The translations under genes were made by a program, and so were the position numbers. Positions 1 to 7,756 of a stretch of 64,000 nt of DNA are shown here, piece after piece. Positions within the stretch are counted from its first letter, which is position 1, and each line of letters starts with the position of its first letter. The notes under the pieces are model-generated. The model was not told the origin of the DNA, ran no database searches, and saw only the letters and a list, made by a program, of their open reading frames with translations. Origin of the DNA: CAYUPI01 sp964446585 (GTDB taxonomy: Bacteria > Verrucomicrobiota > Verrucomicrobiia > Limisphaerales > UBA8199); NCBI GenBank assembly GCA_964446585.1, contig CAYUPI010000001.1, positions 135,391 to 199,390 of the forward strand, in the 5' to 3' direction.

Positions 1-2
1 GG

Positions 3-266
3 TATCCCGTGCTCTTGACGCTATTTCGGCGCACAAATGGGGTGGTCATCGCGAGCCTTCGCAGCCGGAACGGGGAAGCGCTGAAGGTTGCAGAGAAGCT
101 CCAGGGCGGGGGCCATGCCAATGCCAGCGGCGCGACGCTGCCGCGGTCGGTGCGCACGATCCCGGACGCCGTGAATTATCTGCGTCAAACGCTGAACCCG
201 AAGAAAGAAACGCCCCTCAACACACTGGAAGGAATTTTCGACGCGCTCGAGGGCGTGAAGCGATAA
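3..266 (+). CDS. DHH-family phosphoesterase, C-terminal fragment
   Basis: The reading frame is open to the left edge of the window, so this is the 3' end of a gene that starts outside it. The fragment carries the GGGHANASGA motif, the substrate-binding signature of the DHHA1 domain found at the C-terminus of NrnA-type nanoRNases and related RecJ-like phosphoesterases. Such enzymes hydrolyse short oligoribonucleotides, pApA or pAp in the cytoplasm. The N-terminal DHH catalytic half is not visible, so NrnA cannot be separated from other DHH/DHHA1 proteins. A GTG at position 9 is an in-frame internal codon and is unlikely to be the true start. The stop lies 4 bp before uppS, so the genes are probably co-transcribed. 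Confidence 0.8.
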   Translation, partial: YPVLLTLFRRTNGVVIASLRSRNGEALKVAEKLQGGGHANASGATLPRSVRTIPDAVNYLRQTLNPKKETPLNTLEGIFDALEGVKR

Positions 267-270
267 GCCG

Positions 271-1008
271 GTGAGCACCCAGGCAGCCCATCTAAGCTCG
301 GAAGCCAAGGCTTCTCTGCCGCGACATGTTGCCATCATTATGGACGGAAACGGCCGCTGGGCCCGGCAACGTCACCTGCCGCGCATTGAAGGCCACCGCG
401 CCGGCGCTGAATCCGCCCGGATCGTCATCCGTACGGCGGGCGAGTTGGGCATCAAATATCTCACCCTCTACGCCTTCTCGGTCGAGAACTGGAACCGTCC
501 CAAGGATGAGGTCGATGCGCTGATGAAATATCTGATCCACTATCTGAAGACCGAAACGCCTGAGCTGAACAAAAGCAATGTCCGACTGGAGATTATCGGT
601 CAGGTTTATCGGCTGCCCGAAGCGGTCCAGGAACATCTGAAGAAATCCATCGCGACGCTGTCCCGGAACAACGGCTTGACCTTGATTATGGCCTTGAGCT
701 ACGGCGGGCGCACGGAAATCGTCGAAGCCGCGCGCGGCCTGGCCCAGAAGGTCAGAACGGGCGAGCTGGACCCGGACGACATCACCGAACAGGTCTTTGC
801 GCAGCACCTTTACACGCGCAATCTGCCTGACCCGGATTTGCTGATCCGCACTAGCGGTGAGATGCGGGTAAGCAACTTTCTCCTCTGGCAGATTTCCTAC
901 GCGGAGCTACTGGTAACCCCGACCCTCTGGCCGGATTTTCGCAAGTCGCAATTTTATGCGGCGCTCGAAGAATACAATCGCCGGCACCGAAGGTTCGGAG
1001 GCTTGTGA
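271..1008 (+). CDS. uppS: Isoprenyl transferase (undecaprenyl diphosphate synthase)
   Basis: This is a cis-prenyltransferase that extends farnesyl diphosphate with isopentenyl diphosphate to make the C55 carrier lipid used for peptidoglycan and other envelope glycans. It acts in the cytoplasm at the membrane face. At 245 residues it has the usual length. The N-terminal signature IMDGNGRWA places the catalytic Asp at residue 25 (Mg-diphosphate binding), and the C-terminal signature RTSGEMRVSNFLLWQ is intact. The start is GTG, 4 bp after the previous stop. It is followed by cdsA and dxr, the standard bacterial lipid-precursor cluster. Family assignment is secure; the exact chain length of the product is inferred. 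Confidence 0.97.
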   Translation: MSTQAAHLSSEAKASLPRHVAIIMDGNGRWARQRHLPRIEGHRAGAESARIVIRTAGELGIKYLTLYAFSVENWNRPKDEVDALMKYLIHYLKTETPELNKSNVRLEIIGQVYRLPEAVQEHLKKSIATLSRNNGLTLIMALSYGGRTEIVEAARGLAQKVRTGELDPDDITEQVFAQHLYTRNLPDPDLLIRTSGEMRVSNFLLWQISYAELLVTPTLWPDFRKSQFYAALEEYNRRHRRFGGL

Positions 1009-1020
1009 TTTTTTCCAAAC

Positions 1021-1929
1021 ATGGACGCCCCAACCAAGCCGCCGCCCTCCAAAGCCAAGGTCTTTCTGCGCCGCCTGATTAGCTCGCTGGTGCTCTGGAC
1101 GATCGTCTTGGCGGCCCTGTTTTCCAGCAACCGATGGCTGTCGGATTACGTCTTCCTGGTGATCATCGTTTTCCTGGCAGTTTCAGGTTTGGCTGAATTC
1201 TACGGCCTGGTGGAGAAGCGGAATTGGGCCTGCTTCAAGTGCTGGGGCATCGCGGGCGGCTTGCTGCTGATGATCGGTACGTTCCTGAATCTAACCGGCA
1301 AGCTGGGGACTTCCGGCGGGCCGGCCCGGGTAAACGATTTCGAAACCAGCTTTCTGATCCTTTTCGTGCTCGGCGTGTGCCTGCGGCAGTTTTTTTCACG
1401 CGACCCGACAACCGGTATCGTCTCAGTTTCGACCACGTTGTTCGGCTTGATGTACGTCCCCTGGCTGCTGAATTTCATCCAAAAGATCAATTTCTTCCCG
1501 GGCGTGGATGGCCATTACTATCTGCTCTATTTTGTCGTAATCACCAAATTCAGCGATACCGGCGCCTACTCAGTCGGTTCCTTGATTGGCAAACACAAAA
1601 TGATCCCGCGCATCAGTCCGGGAAAGACCTGGGAGGGCTTTGGAGGGGCGATTGTTGTTTCGGTGCTGGCCAGCCTGATCTTCGTGCATTTTCTCGGCCC
1701 AAAGATGCCTGGCATGAATTGGCGGCACGCGGTTGTGTTGGGCATCATCCTGGGCGTTAGCGCGGTAGTGGGGGATCTAATCGAGTCGTTATTCAAGCGC
1801 GAAGCAGGAGTCAAAGATTCTGGAAGTTTCTTTCCCGGCATCGGGGGCATACTCGACTTGCTCGATAGCCTCTTGTTCAACGCGCCTATTATGTATTTGT
1901 ATCTCAGACACGTTTTGAGCAGAGGTTAG
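1021..1929 (+). CDS. cdsA: Phosphatidate cytidylyltransferase
   Basis: This integral membrane enzyme makes CDP-diacylglycerol from phosphatidate and CTP, the branch point for all phospholipids. The 302-residue protein has several hydrophobic segments (for example around residues 18-35, 37-60, 75-90 and 230-250). The C-terminal CDP-alcohol signature is present as LFKREAGVKDSGSFFPGIGG followed by ILDLLDS, about residues 258-285. The family's usual PGHGG...DRxDS appears as PGIGG...DLLDS, so the His and Arg of the consensus are replaced, while KDSG and the final Asp residues are kept. It sits 12 bp after uppS and 27 bp before dxr. The assignment is firm despite the variant signature. Confidence 0.94.
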   Translation: MDAPTKPPPSKAKVFLRRLISSLVLWTIVLAALFSSNRWLSDYVFLVIIVFLAVSGLAEFYGLVEKRNWACFKCWGIAGGLLLMIGTFLNLTGKLGTSGGPARVNDFETSFLILFVLGVCLRQFFSRDPTTGIVSVSTTLFGLMYVPWLLNFIQKINFFPGVDGHYYLLYFVVITKFSDTGAYSVGSLIGKHKMIPRISPGKTWEGFGGAIVVSVLASLIFVHFLGPKMPGMNWRHAVVLGIILGVSAVVGDLIESLFKREAGVKDSGSFFPGIGGILDLLDSLLFNAPIMYLYLRHVLSRG

Positions 1930-1956
1930 CACGGTGAATTTACGATTTGCGATTTA

Positions 1957-3093
1957 ATGCGTAACGTCGTTCTCCTGGGAAGTACAGGCTCGATCGGCAC
2001 CAGCACGATCAAAGTCGCCAACGACTTGCCGGATCGGATTCGCTTGCTCGGGCTCGCCGCGGGAAATAACATCGAGCTTCTGCTCGACCAAACCCGCCGC
2101 CATCGGCCCGAAGCGATTTCGATCACCGACCCTGCCAAGGCCCGCGAACTGCGCGAGATGCTCGGGACCGGCGCCGAAGTCTTCTCGGGGTCGGAGGGCC
2201 TGGTGAAGCTGGCCACACTTCCCGGGGCGGATATCGTCGTTGTCGCCATTGTCGGCACCGCCGGCTTGCAACCCGCGCTCGCGGCGATCCGTGCCGGCAA
2301 AGACATTGCGGTTGCCTCGAAAGAAATTCTGGTCATGGCGGGTGAAATTGTCATGAGCGAGGCCCGCAAGCAGGGCGTGCGCGTCCTGGCGGTGGACAGC
2401 GAGCACTCGGCCATTTTCCAATGTCTGGACGGCAAGCCCTCCGGCTCGGTCCGCAAACTGTGGCTCACCGCTTCCGGCGGACCGTTTCGCACCACGCCAA
2501 AATCGGATTTCGCGAATATTACCGTCGAGCGGGCTCTGAAACATCCCTCCTGGGTCATGGGCCGCAAGATCACCATTGATTCAGCGACCTTGTTCAACAA
2601 GGGTCTGGAAATGATCGAGGCGCGCTGGCTGTTCGACGTTGAAATCGATCGCGTTTCGGTGGTCGTTCATCCCCAGAGCGTGGTGCATTCGATGGTCGAA
2701 TTCGTTGATGGCTCGATGCTAGCGCAGCTTTCGACTCCAGACATGTGCCTACCGATCCAATATGCACTCACGTACCCCGACCGCGCGCCCAGCGAGCGAG
2801 TGCAGACCGACCTAGCTAAACTCGGAAGCCTGACCTTCGAAGAGCCGGACGCCGAGCGATTTCCGGCGCTAAATCTCGCCCGCCGGGCGGGAAAGGTCGG
2901 CGGGACATTGCCGGCCGTGCTGAACGCCGCCAATGAAACCGCCGTGGATGCCTTCATCGGTGGACGCATCAATTTTCCGCGAATCTCCGACCTGGTCGGG
3001 CGCACGATGGAGCGCCATTCCGTGGTCTTGCATCCGACGTTGGACCAGATCCTGGTGGCCGACGCCTGGGCGCGCCGTGAAGCTGCCCAATGA
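1957..3093 (+). CDS. dxr: 1-deoxy-D-xylulose 5-phosphate reductoisomerase
   Basis: Second enzyme of the non-mevalonate (MEP) isoprenoid pathway: it converts DXP to 2-C-methyl-D-erythritol 4-phosphate with NADPH and a divalent metal. The 378-residue protein begins with the Rossmann dinucleotide motif GSTGSIGTST at residues 8-17. The metal/substrate segment AVDSEHSAIFQCL (about 145-157) and the conserved ASGGPF loop (about 172) are present. It feeds isoprenoid units to UppS, encoded two genes upstream. The stop overlaps the next start by 4 bp (ATGA), so that oxidoreductase is translationally coupled. Identity is near certain. Confidence 0.97.
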   Translation: MRNVVLLGSTGSIGTSTIKVANDLPDRIRLLGLAAGNNIELLLDQTRRHRPEAISITDPAKARELREMLGTGAEVFSGSEGLVKLATLPGADIVVVAIVGTAGLQPALAAIRAGKDIAVASKEILVMAGEIVMSEARKQGVRVLAVDSEHSAIFQCLDGKPSGSVRKLWLTASGGPFRTTPKSDFANITVERALKHPSWVMGRKITIDSATLFNKGLEMIEARWLFDVEIDRVSVVVHPQSVVHSMVEFVDGSMLAQLSTPDMCLPIQYALTYPDRAPSERVQTDLAKLGSLTFEEPDAERFPALNLARRAGKVGGTLPAVLNAANETAVDAFIGGRINFPRISDLVGRTMERHSVVLHPTLDQILVADAWARREAAQ

Positions 3094-4202
3094 ACGAAGC
3101 CAAAGTTCGCTGGGGCATTCTCAGCACCGCCGAGATCGCGCGGAAGAATTGGAAGGCCATTTCTAACAGTGGCAACGGCATCGTCGCCGCGGTAGCCAGC
3201 AGGGACGAACAACGCAGCCGGGATTTCATTGCTCTCTGCCAGCGCGAGGCGGCTTTCGAGCCGATGCCCCGAGCACTGGCTGGTTACGCAGCGCTGCTGT
3301 CCGCCCCGGACGTTGATGCCCTCTACATCCCCCTGCCGACGGGACTGCGGGCGGAATGGGTCATCCGCGCCGCGCAAGCAGGCAAGCATGTCGTCTGCGA
3401 GAAACCTTGCGCGCGCAGTGTGGCTGAGTTGCGCGAAATGATCGAGGCCTGCCGTCAGCATCGGGTACAGTTCCTCGACGGGGTAATGTTCATGCACAGC
3501 CGCCGGCTCGAGCGCGTCCGCGAAGTGCTCGAGGACGGTCGGAGCATCGGCCAGATCAGGCGTATTGACTCAGCCTTCAGCTTCGGTGCGCCGCCGGAAT
3601 TTTTCATCACCAACATTCGCGCGCACAGCGAATTGGAGCCTCTGGGGTGTCTCGGCGACCTTGGCTGGTATTGCATCCGCTTCGCGCTGTGGGCGATGAA
3701 ATTCCAACTCCCGCGCCGTGTTTCAGGAAGGATTCTCTCCCAGCGCGGACGTGGTGACAGCCCGTCGCCGGTGCCGGTCGAGTTCTCGGGCGAGCTCTGG
3801 TTCGACGACGGCGTCTCGGCGAGCTTTTACTGCTCGTCTATTACTGAATTACAGCAATGGGTGCATGTGGGCGGGACGAAGGGCTCGTTGCGCATTTCTG
3901 ACTTCGTGTTGCCCGATCACGGAAGCGAGCTAGTTTTCGAAGTCAATCGCCCTGCCTATCGAGTCAAAGGCTGCGACTTCGACATGGACCCCGGCACGCG
4001 ACGGATTGCTGTGCCCGAGTACAGCAACAGTCATCCCTCCGCCCAGGAGACAAACCTGTTCCGCAACCTTGCCAGCCAAATTCGCTCGAGTTCGCTCAAC
4101 GACGCTTGGCCCGAGATGGCCCTGAAAACCCAGCAAGTGATGGAAGCGTGTCTGGCTTCGGCAAACGCAGACGGGCGAGCCATGGAATGTGCATTAGCCT
4201 GA
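3090..4202 (+). CDS. Gfo/Idh/MocA-family oxidoreductase
   Basis: A 370-residue NAD(P)-dependent oxidoreductase of the Gfo/Idh/MocA family, which act on sugars, inositols or trans-dihydrodiols. The N-terminal Rossmann region starts WGILSTAEIARKNW (about residues 8-21). The family motif CEKPCA (about residue 108) supplies the Lys that helps bind substrate and cofactor, and the C-terminal half has the family's open beta-sheet pattern. It overlaps dxr by 4 bp. The substrate cannot be read from the sequence. In many relatives the gene after dxr is the site-2 protease rseP, which is not here. Confidence 0.9.
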   Translation: MNEAKVRWGILSTAEIARKNWKAISNSGNGIVAAVASRDEQRSRDFIALCQREAAFEPMPRALAGYAALLSAPDVDALYIPLPTGLRAEWVIRAAQAGKHVVCEKPCARSVAELREMIEACRQHRVQFLDGVMFMHSRRLERVREVLEDGRSIGQIRRIDSAFSFGAPPEFFITNIRAHSELEPLGCLGDLGWYCIRFALWAMKFQLPRRVSGRILSQRGRGDSPSPVPVEFSGELWFDDGVSASFYCSSITELQQWVHVGGTKGSLRISDFVLPDHGSELVFEVNRPAYRVKGCDFDMDPGTRRIAVPEYSNSHPSAQETNLFRNLASQIRSSSLNDAWPEMALKTQQVMEACLASANADGRAMECALA

Positions 4203-4217
4203 TTCGGATCCTCTTCC

Positions 4218-5159
4218 GTGATGCAAAAGGGAGCTGCGAAACTGCTGTGGATGGTCTTGATTGGGGGCATGGCCGCGATCGTCGTGGACTCGCTTGCGGA
4301 GGACCTGTCTGTCGAAGTCATCGTTCTGCCTCCTTTGCGCGTGACCGGACAGGCGGCCCGAGCGCATACGCAAGGTCTCGAGGTGCAGGGAGGGCGGTAC
4401 TACGTTACGGCGCGACGAGAAGATGTCCAGCCCAAGGGCGCACTGCTCCTGCGCACCGAACCTGCTCTAACCAACTGGGATGTGTGGGATATCACACCGG
4501 CCACCACTGCCGCCGCGAAAACGGCCCTCGATCATCCGGGAGGAATGCAGTCGGACGGGAAGCGGCTCTGGATTCCAATTGCCGAGAGCAAACCCAAAAG
4601 TCACAGCCGCATTTGTGTCTTTCCGCTGGCAGCGATGGTCGCCGGCCAACCGCTCCAGCCGGCATTTGAATTTCCCGTGAACGACCACATCGGCGCCGTG
4701 GCAGTTACGGCAGATCTTGATTTTGTGCTCGGCGCCAATTGGGATACGGAATCAGTTTATGTTTGGGACCTTCCGGGTAATCTGAAACGCACACTAACCG
4801 GCTCAGCCCTCGCAATGCGCAGGTTGGGTCTGGCCGCAGGCCCAGGCGGTCAGACAGGTGTTGCGGTTCAGGATTGGAAAGCCATCGGCGATCGCCTGTT
4901 TGCCTCCGGACTGAACCGCGCCTCTGCAGTGCAGGCAATGTCATCGAGAAGCTGCTGGCTTTCATTTACGAACTTCCTCGCTCCTGATTTTGGGTCCCGT
5001 GTTGTCGCATTGCCGTTGCAAGGGAGGACCGAACTCTGTCGGGAAGCCATGGCGGTCGCCGAAGGCCGGATTTATTTTCTCCCGGAAGACCTTGGAGCAT
5101 CCAATCGCCTTTTCCAGCTCCCTCTGACCGACATGCTCAAAAGGAGCACAACACCGTAG
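4218..5159 (+). CDS. Secreted protein of unknown function, possibly beta-propeller
   Basis: A 313-residue protein with a hydrophobic N-terminus (LLWMVLIGGMAAIVVDSLA, about residues 9-27) that reads as a signal peptide. The rest is rich in Trp/Asp turns such as VWDIT, DGKRLWIP and YVWDLPG, in the style of a YVTN/WD-type beta-propeller, but no clean repeat period is visible. It contains no recognisable catalytic motif. The given start is GTG; an ATG at 4221, one codon on, is equally possible. It lies 15 bp after the oxidoreductase and may be in the same transcript. I do not recognise a named family with confidence. Confidence 0.72.
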   Translation: MMQKGAAKLLWMVLIGGMAAIVVDSLAEDLSVEVIVLPPLRVTGQAARAHTQGLEVQGGRYYVTARREDVQPKGALLLRTEPALTNWDVWDITPATTAAAKTALDHPGGMQSDGKRLWIPIAESKPKSHSRICVFPLAAMVAGQPLQPAFEFPVNDHIGAVAVTADLDFVLGANWDTESVYVWDLPGNLKRTLTGSALAMRRLGLAAGPGGQTGVAVQDWKAIGDRLFASGLNRASAVQAMSSRSCWLSFTNFLAPDFGSRVVALPLQGRTELCREAMAVAEGRIYFLPEDLGASNRLFQLPLTDMLKRSTTP

Positions 5160-5202
5160 TTTGTCTATTGTCGCCTCAGCCTGAGATCAACTTACCAAGG
5201 AG

Positions 5203-5227
5203 GGAACCCTCACGCACCCAAGTCGTT
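5203..5227 (+). promoter_or_regulatory. Candidate ECF-type promoter
   Basis: GGAACC at 5203-5208 is followed after 15 bp by CGTT at 5224-5227. This resembles the GGAAC / CGT-type -35 and -10 boxes of many ECF sigma factors, and it lies about 155 bp upstream of an ECF sigma gene, which would fit autoregulation. One match to short boxes is weak evidence. The rest of the 223-bp spacer (5160-5382) shows nothing else I can name. Confidence 0.25.
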
Positions 5228-5382
5228 GAGCAACAAGCAACTATCGCGATCTTTGTTTGAGTGCCTTCGAACACCCCGCTGTCAAAGGCCCGAGCCTTCG
5301 CGGAAGCGGAGACGCCAGTGTTTCGCAAGCGGTTTGCTAGACAAAAATCCACAGCGGCAACGCTTTACCAAATGAAAATCGC

Positions 5383-5901
5383 GTGAACGGCGGTTGGCAA
5401 AATGAAATGCCCGCATCAACAGATTGGGACCAATGGGTTGGTCACCATTCTCAAGCCCTCTTGCTTTTCGCCCGGCAACAAGTCCGATGCGAAGCCGACG
5501 CTCAGGACCTCGTGCAGGACGCCATTGTTGAATCCTGGCAACGAAAAGCCGACGGAGCGCCGCCTCCGTTGGGCCTGGTTTACGCCACTATCCGGCGGCG
5601 CGCGATTGATTTGGCGCGGAGCGCCGATCGGCGGTCCGGGCGCGAACTCGCAGCCGGCGCCGATACTCCGCAATGCTGGTTCGACTCGGGGATCGAGGAC
5701 CGTGAGCGCGCCCGGTTGATCCAGGATGCAATGCAGAATCTGCCTGAAATTTATCGCTCAGTTGTTACACTGAAAGTCTGGGGTGAGCTGACGTTCGGAG
5801 AAATCGCCGAGGCGTTGGACATCCCGGCTAACACCGCCGCCTCCCGCTACCGTTATGGCCTGGCGGAGTTGCGCAAAGTCAAAGCGGAGGTTTTCGCATG
5901 A
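5383..5901 (+). CDS. ECF-type RNA polymerase sigma factor
   Basis: A 172-residue sigma-70-family factor with only regions 2 and 4, the hallmark of the ECF group. Region 2 includes CEADAQDLVQDAIVESW (about residues 37-53) and the DNA-melting part GLVYATIRRRAIDLARS (about 66-82). Region 4 (about 110-168) contains LPEIYRSVVTLKVWGELTFG and a helix-turn-helix ending in ANTAASRYRYGLAELR. Start choice: GTG at 5383, with an in-frame ATG at 5407 as alternative. It overlaps the next gene by 4 bp (ATGA). The next two genes, a small one-pass membrane protein and a PDZ protein, are likely its envelope-facing partners. Confidence 0.92.
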   Translation: MNGGWQNEMPASTDWDQWVGHHSQALLLFARQQVRCEADAQDLVQDAIVESWQRKADGAPPPLGLVYATIRRRAIDLARSADRRSGRELAAGADTPQCWFDSGIEDRERARLIQDAMQNLPEIYRSVVTLKVWGELTFGEIAEALDIPANTAASRYRYGLAELRKVKAEVFA

Positions 5902-6368
5902 ACGATATGGAACTTGAGCATCTGGAAGCCGAACTGCGCCGAGTCGTGCCGGCCCGGCCACCGGAAGATTTCATGGCCCGTCTCAAAGCCGCCCAGCCTG
6001 CAATGCCCGAAATGCGCACCGAGCTGCCCGTCCGAGCGCGGCGTTCTGCCGGGATTGACCTGTCGGCCTGGCTTATGCGCTGGCTTGTGCCCGCGACCGC
6101 GCTATTGATCGGCGCGCTGGTAGTGTGGCGCGTGAGCCTGCCCGGGGCAAACGCCGCGCCCGCCATGAGCGCGGACAACGTGCAGATTGATGAACAGCTC
6201 GTCTCCGCTTTTGATACGGTCGCGCCGCTGGCGAGTGGCGAGCCGGTCCGTTTTCGGTGCCGGACGTGGATGGACAAAGTGGTCCTCCGTGACAAAGCGC
6301 GCGGTGTAATGATCGAGCAGGAAACACCGCGCGTGGAGGTCATCCCCGTGAGCTTTGAAACCTACTAA
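5898..6368 (+). CDS. Single-pass membrane protein, putative anti-sigma partner
   Basis: A 156-residue protein with an acidic cytoplasmic N-terminus (LEHLEAELRRVVPARPPEDF), one membrane helix (WLMRWLVPATALLIGALVVW, about residues 56-75) and a C-terminal domain outside the membrane. The sigma gene overlaps its start by 4 bp, which is the position and topology expected of an anti-sigma factor. No zinc-binding HxxxCxxC anti-sigma motif is visible, so the role is inferred from context and topology only. Confidence 0.8.
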   Translation: MNDMELEHLEAELRRVVPARPPEDFMARLKAAQPAMPEMRTELPVRARRSAGIDLSAWLMRWLVPATALLIGALVVWRVSLPGANAAPAMSADNVQIDEQLVSAFDTVAPLASGEPVRFRCRTWMDKVVLRDKARGVMIEQETPRVEVIPVSFETY

Positions 6369-6390
6369 ACCCTAATCCGACCAATCGAAC

Positions 6391-7650
6391 ATGAATACAA
6401 ATATGCAAGGATTGAATCAAGGCGCGTTCCTGACTCCGCCACTGTCCGGCGCATCCGTGGGGGATTTAATTTCGGTCCTTCCGAGTCCGGCCGAGCAGCT
6501 GCCCGGATGCTTATTTGCTCCCTCTCTCCGTCCGGGACTGGCGGGGGGAGGGAGAGGGCGGGCCAGGAACTGGCTGCGGTTGGGAGCGGTGGCAGCGGCG
6601 CTTGGGGCCAGTCTGGCTTGGGCCCAGGCCGCGGGCCTGGAAAAGCGAAATGCAGCTTCAGCTTCGCCAGGGGAGGACCAGGACGCAGAACAACCGGCCG
6701 AGAAAGACGCTACCAGGCAACACCGGGCAAAAGCAAAGGCTTTGGCCAAGGAAGAGGAGAAGGAAGTCAAGACCGTGGCATGGCTGGGCATTGGGGTAGA
6801 GGAAGCGTCCGAGGCCCTCGCCGCTCAACTCGACCTGAAAGACGGCGAAGGATTGGTGGTCACTTTTGTGGCATCCGAAAGCCCGGCGGCCAAGGCGGGC
6901 TTTCAGAAGAATGATGTTCTCACCAGGCTCGACGACCAGTTGCTGGTGAATTCCTCCCAATTCCGCAAGCTGATCCGGCGCCACAAGGAAGGTGACAAAA
7001 TTAAGCTGACGCTTTATCGGAATGGCAAGAAAGAGGAAATCTCGGCGACGCTCGGCCATACGAAAGCGCACGCGGGGCTTCTGCTGAATGATCACGCCGT
7101 GGTAATGGATTTCCACAATCTGGACAGCCAGCTTCGGACGCAGATCGACGAAGGAGTCCGCCAGCAAATGAAAGAGTTGCACGAATCTCTCGCTAAAGCA
7201 GGCGTGGACCGACAGAAATTGAGCGCCGAAATCAGGCGCAGCCTCGAGCAAGCCCGCTCCGCGATGCGCGACGCCATGCGAAACATCCCCGACCATGACC
7301 AGGCACTTCACAAGGCCCTCCGGGAGATAGAAGGTTTGTCTCGGTCCGGTGTCGAAGTCGGGAAGGATGCAACTGTCATTATAAATAATGACCGAAAATC
7401 GGTGAGGACCGCGGTCAAGAGCGATGACTCGGGCACCTGCGTCATTGTGGCCGGCGCCAAGAAGCATCTCACCGCGCACGACAAGGACGGCAAGTTGTTG
7501 TTCGATGGCGAGATCGATACCGCCGAACAACAGGGAAAAGTGCCCAAAGAGGTTTGGGAAAAGGCGAAGCCTCTGCTCGAAAAGCTCGAGAAGGGAAAGC
7601 CTGAGCACTCGGACGCGGAGGACGATTCCGACCACAAGCCAAGCCTGTGA
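6391..7650 (+). CDS. PDZ-domain protein in sigma-factor operon
   Basis: A 419-residue protein. A hydrophobic export-type segment (WLRLGAVAAALGASLAWAQA, residues 62-81) lies unusually far from the start. It is followed by a charged linker and a PDZ domain at about 130-215 (WLGIGVEEASEALA, then AAKAGFQKNDVLTRLDD). The remainder is a charged helical region. No protease domain is present, so it probably binds peptides in the periplasm, perhaps sensing misfolded proteins for the sigma/anti-sigma pair just upstream (22 bp gap). The first 60 codons look like translated repeat DNA (see the repeat at 6511-6560), so the native N-terminus may have been displaced by a repeat insertion. Confidence 0.85.
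   Translation: MNTNMQGLNQGAFLTPPLSGASVGDLISVLPSPAEQLPGCLFAPSLRPGLAGGGRGRARNWLRLGAVAAALGASLAWAQAAGLEKRNAASASPGEDQDAEQPAEKDATRQHRAKAKALAKEEEKEVKTVAWLGIGVEEASEALAAQLDLKDGEGLVVTFVASESPAAKAGFQKNDVLTRLDDQLLVNSSQFRKLIRRHKEGDKIKLTLYRNGKKEEISATLGHTKAHAGLLLNDHAVVMDFHNLDSQLRTQIDEGVRQQMKELHESLAKAGVDRQKLSAEIRRSLEQARSAMRDAMRNIPDHDQALHKALREIEGLSRSGVEVGKDATVIINNDRKSVRTAVKSDDSGTCVIVAGAKKHLTAHDKDGKLLFDGEIDTAEQQGKVPKEVWEKAKPLLEKLEKGKPEHSDAEDDSDHKPSL
6511..6560. repeat. Pyrimidine/purine near-palindrome inside PDZ gene
   Basis: CTCCCTCTCTCCGTCC is followed, after a short loop, by GGGGGGAGGGAGAGGG. The two arms pair imperfectly as a hairpin. It looks like an intergenic repeat rather than coding sequence, yet it is read through in frame and encodes a Gly/Arg/Pro-rich stretch just before the signal-like segment of the PDZ protein. 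Confidence 0.5.
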
Positions 7651-7756
7651 AATGAATGATTGTTTTCGCTCTGGGAAGCGATAGGATGTTGCGCATGATT
7701 CCCGCTGGTCGTGGCGAGCGGGCCGCGGTGCGGGAAGCGGCGGGGATGAGCCGCGC

